Origin: Neodontobutis hainanensis
Taxonomy: Eukaryota > Chordata > Actinopteri > Gobiiformes > Odontobutidae
DNA: 64,000 bases
Reading direction: 5' to 3'
NCBI GenBank assembly: GCA_024349245.1
Contig: JALDNG010000048.1
Location: forward strand, 6,086,501 to 6,150,500
The number at the start of each line of letters is the position of its first letter. The stretch's first letter is position 1. A program made the position numbers and the translations under genes. The notes under the pieces are model-generated. The model had not been told where the DNA came from and ran no database searches. It saw nothing but the letters and a program-made list of their open reading frames with translations. Below are positions 60,686 to 64,000 of the stretch, one piece after another.

Positions 60686-62299
60686 CCGCTTACAGACACC
60701 TTCTGTTACTTCTTAATCAAAGTTATAGTGACCTTGACCGAGACCTTGGCCAGAGTTTTAGGATGTAAAGTGAAAGGCCTCCCAGATAAAACCCCTTTTT
60801 ATTTTGGGGTGTGTCCAAAGTTTGGTGCACAGTGTCAAGAGGTTGGACATGGCTCAAGAAGGCCCAGCTTACCAGAAATACAGTCATTGTAGATTATATC
60901 AATGGCTTTTTTTTTAATGTGAACTCAAAGAAAATGTTTTGCTAAGTTGATAGAGAACATGCATAATTTGATGGTTTACATCAGCTTTTTGTTTGTCCAC
61001 AGAGTATTTCAAGAATAACTGAATCAGACCTATTTTTTGTGGGAGTATCACCAAAACATCAAGAAATATTTGCAGCTTATAATTGTGGTTAGAAAGAGTT
61101 GTAAATGTCGTGCTCTATGGAAAATGCTTGATTAATGTAAACCATTTCTTGGCTCTGGAAGACAACGTTTTCTATTTCAGACCAAAAACAAACATGAGAA
61201 ATAGATTTTATTGAGTAAGGCTGTGTCCCATTTGGATGCACCAGATCAGACTTTGATACTGTGGAAGCTCTCTCTGTTCCATGTTGGAGGGGCTTCAGGG
61301 CCACTGCATGGAACAGGGTAAATGCTATCAGTAACACTTGCGCTGTGCTCCTGCAGGCTCCCGGCTGCTCCTCTTGGTTCACGTGTCCTCATTGTGAGGA
61401 CAGCTTTGAAATACCCTCTGTTTGTGTGACTGTTAGGTGTGTGGAACCCTGGTTTTGGATTTATATGTCAGAAGGTGCTGAATTTTCTTTTTGAGTTAGA
61501 AAGTAAATTCAATTCAGTTATTCACTGAAGTACCATGTTTGCAAATTTCTGAACTTTTGACCCTTATCCCTAATGTAGAAAGCATGATAGTTTTGGGCAG
61601 TGACATTTTCTAATAGCACCACAGCGGAATTATAAACCAGTTTAACCCACACCATGTCTAAATAGTTGTATATATTTACCATAGAATTAGACTGATTTAC
61701 AGAACAGATGTTTTGTATCACAGAATTTCATTTGATCATTTATTCTATTGTACTCTACTCCTAATACACTATGTTATGCTACCATAATGTAACACATATA
61801 TTGCCATATTATTTTTCACATATTTTTTATTTGTCATTTACTAAAAAAGAATTGTATAAAACAATTTATAATTTCTATTAAATTCTATATTTATCAAAAT
61901 CCATGCAAATTGATGATTACATAATTTTTTTTTGCATTTTATTATTATTAGTATTGGCCCTTTTATTTAGACAGGGAGAATCAGTTGAGAGTCTAGTTCT
62001 CTTTTACAATGGTGCCCTGTAAACACAGAACAATAATACATAGCCGGATAATACACACAAAAAGAAACAGTTAACAGACGTATACAAAATTCACACAATA
62101 ATTTGTAAAATAAAGTAAAACAACAACAAATGTAAACACTAAAATACTCAAGTAAAACAACAATTAAAAGTGATTAAAAAATTTAAGCACAAAAAGAGTT
62201 TTAAAGATTACTTACTTATCTGTAATGTCCATAATATTAAAATGCATGCACAATACATATATTAATTGCTAACTAATTAAATTTAGGTTTAAATAAATG
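60686..62299. other. AT-rich intergenic DNA, no gene seen
   Basis: The 77- and 97-codon opposing frames at 61089-61494 have no recognised domain. A word TTTAGACAGGGAGAATCAGT near 61967 resembles another common fish repeat but cannot be bounded. Confidence 0.4.
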
Positions 62300-62350
62300 T
62301 GTGTCAACCACAGTAGGTAATTCAAAGTGCTTAACAGAAATAAAATACAA
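62300..62350. repeat. Dispersed fish repeat fragment (as at 22939)
   Basis: GTAATTCAAAGTGCTTAACAG followed by AAATAAAATAC matches the inner part of the repeat at 22939-23010. Confidence 0.4.
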
Positions 62351-63219
62351 ATTTAAAGTACACAAACAATATTACGTTACATTTTGTAACATATTAAATG
62401 ATCTAAAAATCCAAGCGCATTTATTAACTAAATACATTTTGTACTTCAGGTGTCAATGTGTTTTTCTTGCACAAACATAAAGAATTTGTCCAAGCACCTT
62501 AGTGGGGTGACTTCCTCTTGTTCAGAGGATTTATTTGGCTTTTCAGACCTAAAAGGACATAGTCAGTTGCAAAAACATGTGTGTAATGAGCTAAAGCTTT
62601 TATATAACCATGCAACAGATGTCAGTTTCCCACTGTGACCAGCAGTTGTAAATTTACTAAAGGTAGCTGGAAACTGTTGAGATATTTTTGCCTAAAAGTA
62701 CACAAAATTAACACATCTCAAAACTGGAACATTGCTGAAAAAGAAACAAGAAGTTAGTGATATATTCAATGCTCTAAAGTAAAATAAACACCATGGCCCA
62801 CAAAAGGTAGTGCTGCATTAATGTGGTCCTCGAATGGTTCTTGGTTTTGTTTATGTCCTTTTATCTTGGATAGTCGGAATATTACAGTAACAGTTCATAA
62901 CAACAGCACTTCGGTACTCCATCTCGATTCTGGAGAACAAAATTAGCCTGGATCCAGCCGTACCTGTTTACTTTGCCAAAATCATAACCACTTATTTCCA
63001 ATGGGCCGGGCTTTATGGAAAGCTTTGTTAGTCTGAATGGACATTTGACTCTATGTCCATTTGTACTGTCCCCAAGAAATCCAATTTGAATCCACAATTT
63101 ATATTGAATAGGAAAAAAAATAAGCATGCTGACTAGCCATGCAAGGGTAAAATTCACATTGTAACACTTCAACAAAAATACTTTTTACACTTTTTTGTAA
63201 AAATGGAAAATTGTGTGAA
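62351..63219. other. Intergenic DNA, no gene seen
   Basis: Nothing coding or repetitive is recognised. Confidence 0.45.
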
Positions 63220-63545
63220 GCTTCCCTTGCGCGGCCGGTCGCCTCCCCAGCTCTTCTTCTTCCACCGTGTGCCGTAGCCTTGACCTTGACAAGCGCGCAG
63301 GCTGCCATCACACCTCATTAACGTTGACAGCAGTCTGCCTGGTGTGAACTGCTGGCTATGGGAACCTTCTGGACTTTTATGGCTCCAATTGGCTGTCAGG
63401 TTCCAGCATGTGCAAAGAGGAAGTTGTATTATCTCTCCAGCTAGGCTAATGGTAGGCTGCACTCATGTAAGAAATGCCTCACGTTGTGCAGTAGTTAACA
63501 CCCACGCATCACAGCCGAGCCGTATCAGTTTTGCCTCCAACTTTG
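63220..63545. promoter_or_regulatory. Candidate regulatory block with facing T-box-like sites
   Basis: A GC-richer, repeat-free block contains TCACACCT at 63308-63315 and TGGTGTGAA at 63340-63348, which face each other as T-box-type half-sites. ATTAAC lies between them and CCAATTGG follows near 63387. Such motifs occur by chance, so function is a guess. Confidence 0.25.
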
Positions 63546-64000
63546 AGCAAATTATTGTCAGAACTTGCACGACATGTAATACTTAAACTCAAGGATAAAT
63601 ATGTAATTGAATCTGTAAATGTGAGCCTAGTTTATTTATTATGATGAGGCCTGGCAGCTGTTTCATGTCGTAACAAAGAGTAACATTTTATACTTATTAA
63701 TGTTTTAATTTCGAGTATCATCTGCCAGATTCAAATTAAGACGAAACATGTGCTGACATATTATATTATTCTACAGAATATTGGATGGGCCATTGGAAAG
63801 TGCTGTTTTTTTATTTTTATTTTCTGGATACTTGGGTGCAGAAGGTGGTTAGTAACGGGTTATTTTTATTCTGTTACAATTATTATAATAACTAATAGTA
63901 GACTGTTGCTACTCTACTAATTAATAATAATAATATAATATCTTTAAAAAATACTTCTAAGAGTAGTTTTACTGTACTGTATTTGTAAAGAGATACTACT
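63546..64000. other. AT-rich intergenic DNA, no gene seen
   Basis: Low-complexity TAATAATAATAATA-type sequence lies near 63920-63940. There are no frames of interest. Confidence 0.5.

Noticed and set aside
60228..60768. Opposing frames of 136 and 114 codons
   Set aside because: They overlap the unnamed dispersed repeat and have no domain, so chance is likely.
1..64000. CRISPR array, operon, phage or bacterial island
   Set aside because: No regularly spaced direct repeats, no tight runs of genes and no bacterial-type coding density occur. The repeat content is that of a fish genome.

Overview
This window looks like an AT-rich, gene-poor stretch of a teleost fish genome. The evidence is the repeat set. 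It holds several copies of a Rex3-type (RTE clade) LINE with its GATG-type tail, tRNA-derived SINEs in two tail classes, Tc1-like and hAT DNA transposons, short TIR elements, and L2/jockey-like LINE ends. I found no host exon I can defend. No open frame outside the transposons exceeds about 140 codons with recognisable protein character, so the window reads as intergenic or as part of a very large intron.

Layout. 1-5 kb: a near full-length Rex3 copy on +, broken by many frameshifts. 5.9-6.2 kb: the 5' end of a hAT element, split by a short SINE-like tail with a 10-bp target duplication. 10-13 kb: a hammerhead-like inverted repeat, a SINE with a perfect 10-bp duplication, an L2-type LINE end and a perfect 70-bp palindrome. 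13.3-15.9 kb: a second Rex3 on -, bounded by a 12-bp duplication, with internal deletions and a fold-back hairpin. 16-25 kb: hAT end, L2 fragment, SINEs, a TTAA-flanked inverted-repeat element, two more hairpins, a Tc1 end and a Rex3 3' relic. 30-35 kb: SINEs, a Rex3 3' relic and a third Rex3 that keeps its 5' end but lacks its 3' half, next to an L2 fragment. 35-46 kb: mostly unique sequence with several GC-richer blocks that could be conserved regulatory DNA. 46.6-47.8 kb: a degenerate Tc1 element beside a 199-bp MITE. 52.8-53.1 kb: another Rex3 relic. 57-61 kb: two copies of an unnamed repeat and a hAT relic whose transposase frame is interrupted by a full-length SINE.

Most of the interest is structural. 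Three Rex3 copies share one 5' terminus, which probably marks the true start of the element. The window also holds at least three short, perfect fold-back hairpins, one of which can be shown to be a templated insertion by comparison with a sister Rex3 copy. I see no operon, CRISPR array, rRNA, functional tRNA or undescribed multi-gene system. Claims about possible regulatory DNA are inference from composition and need cross-species alignment.
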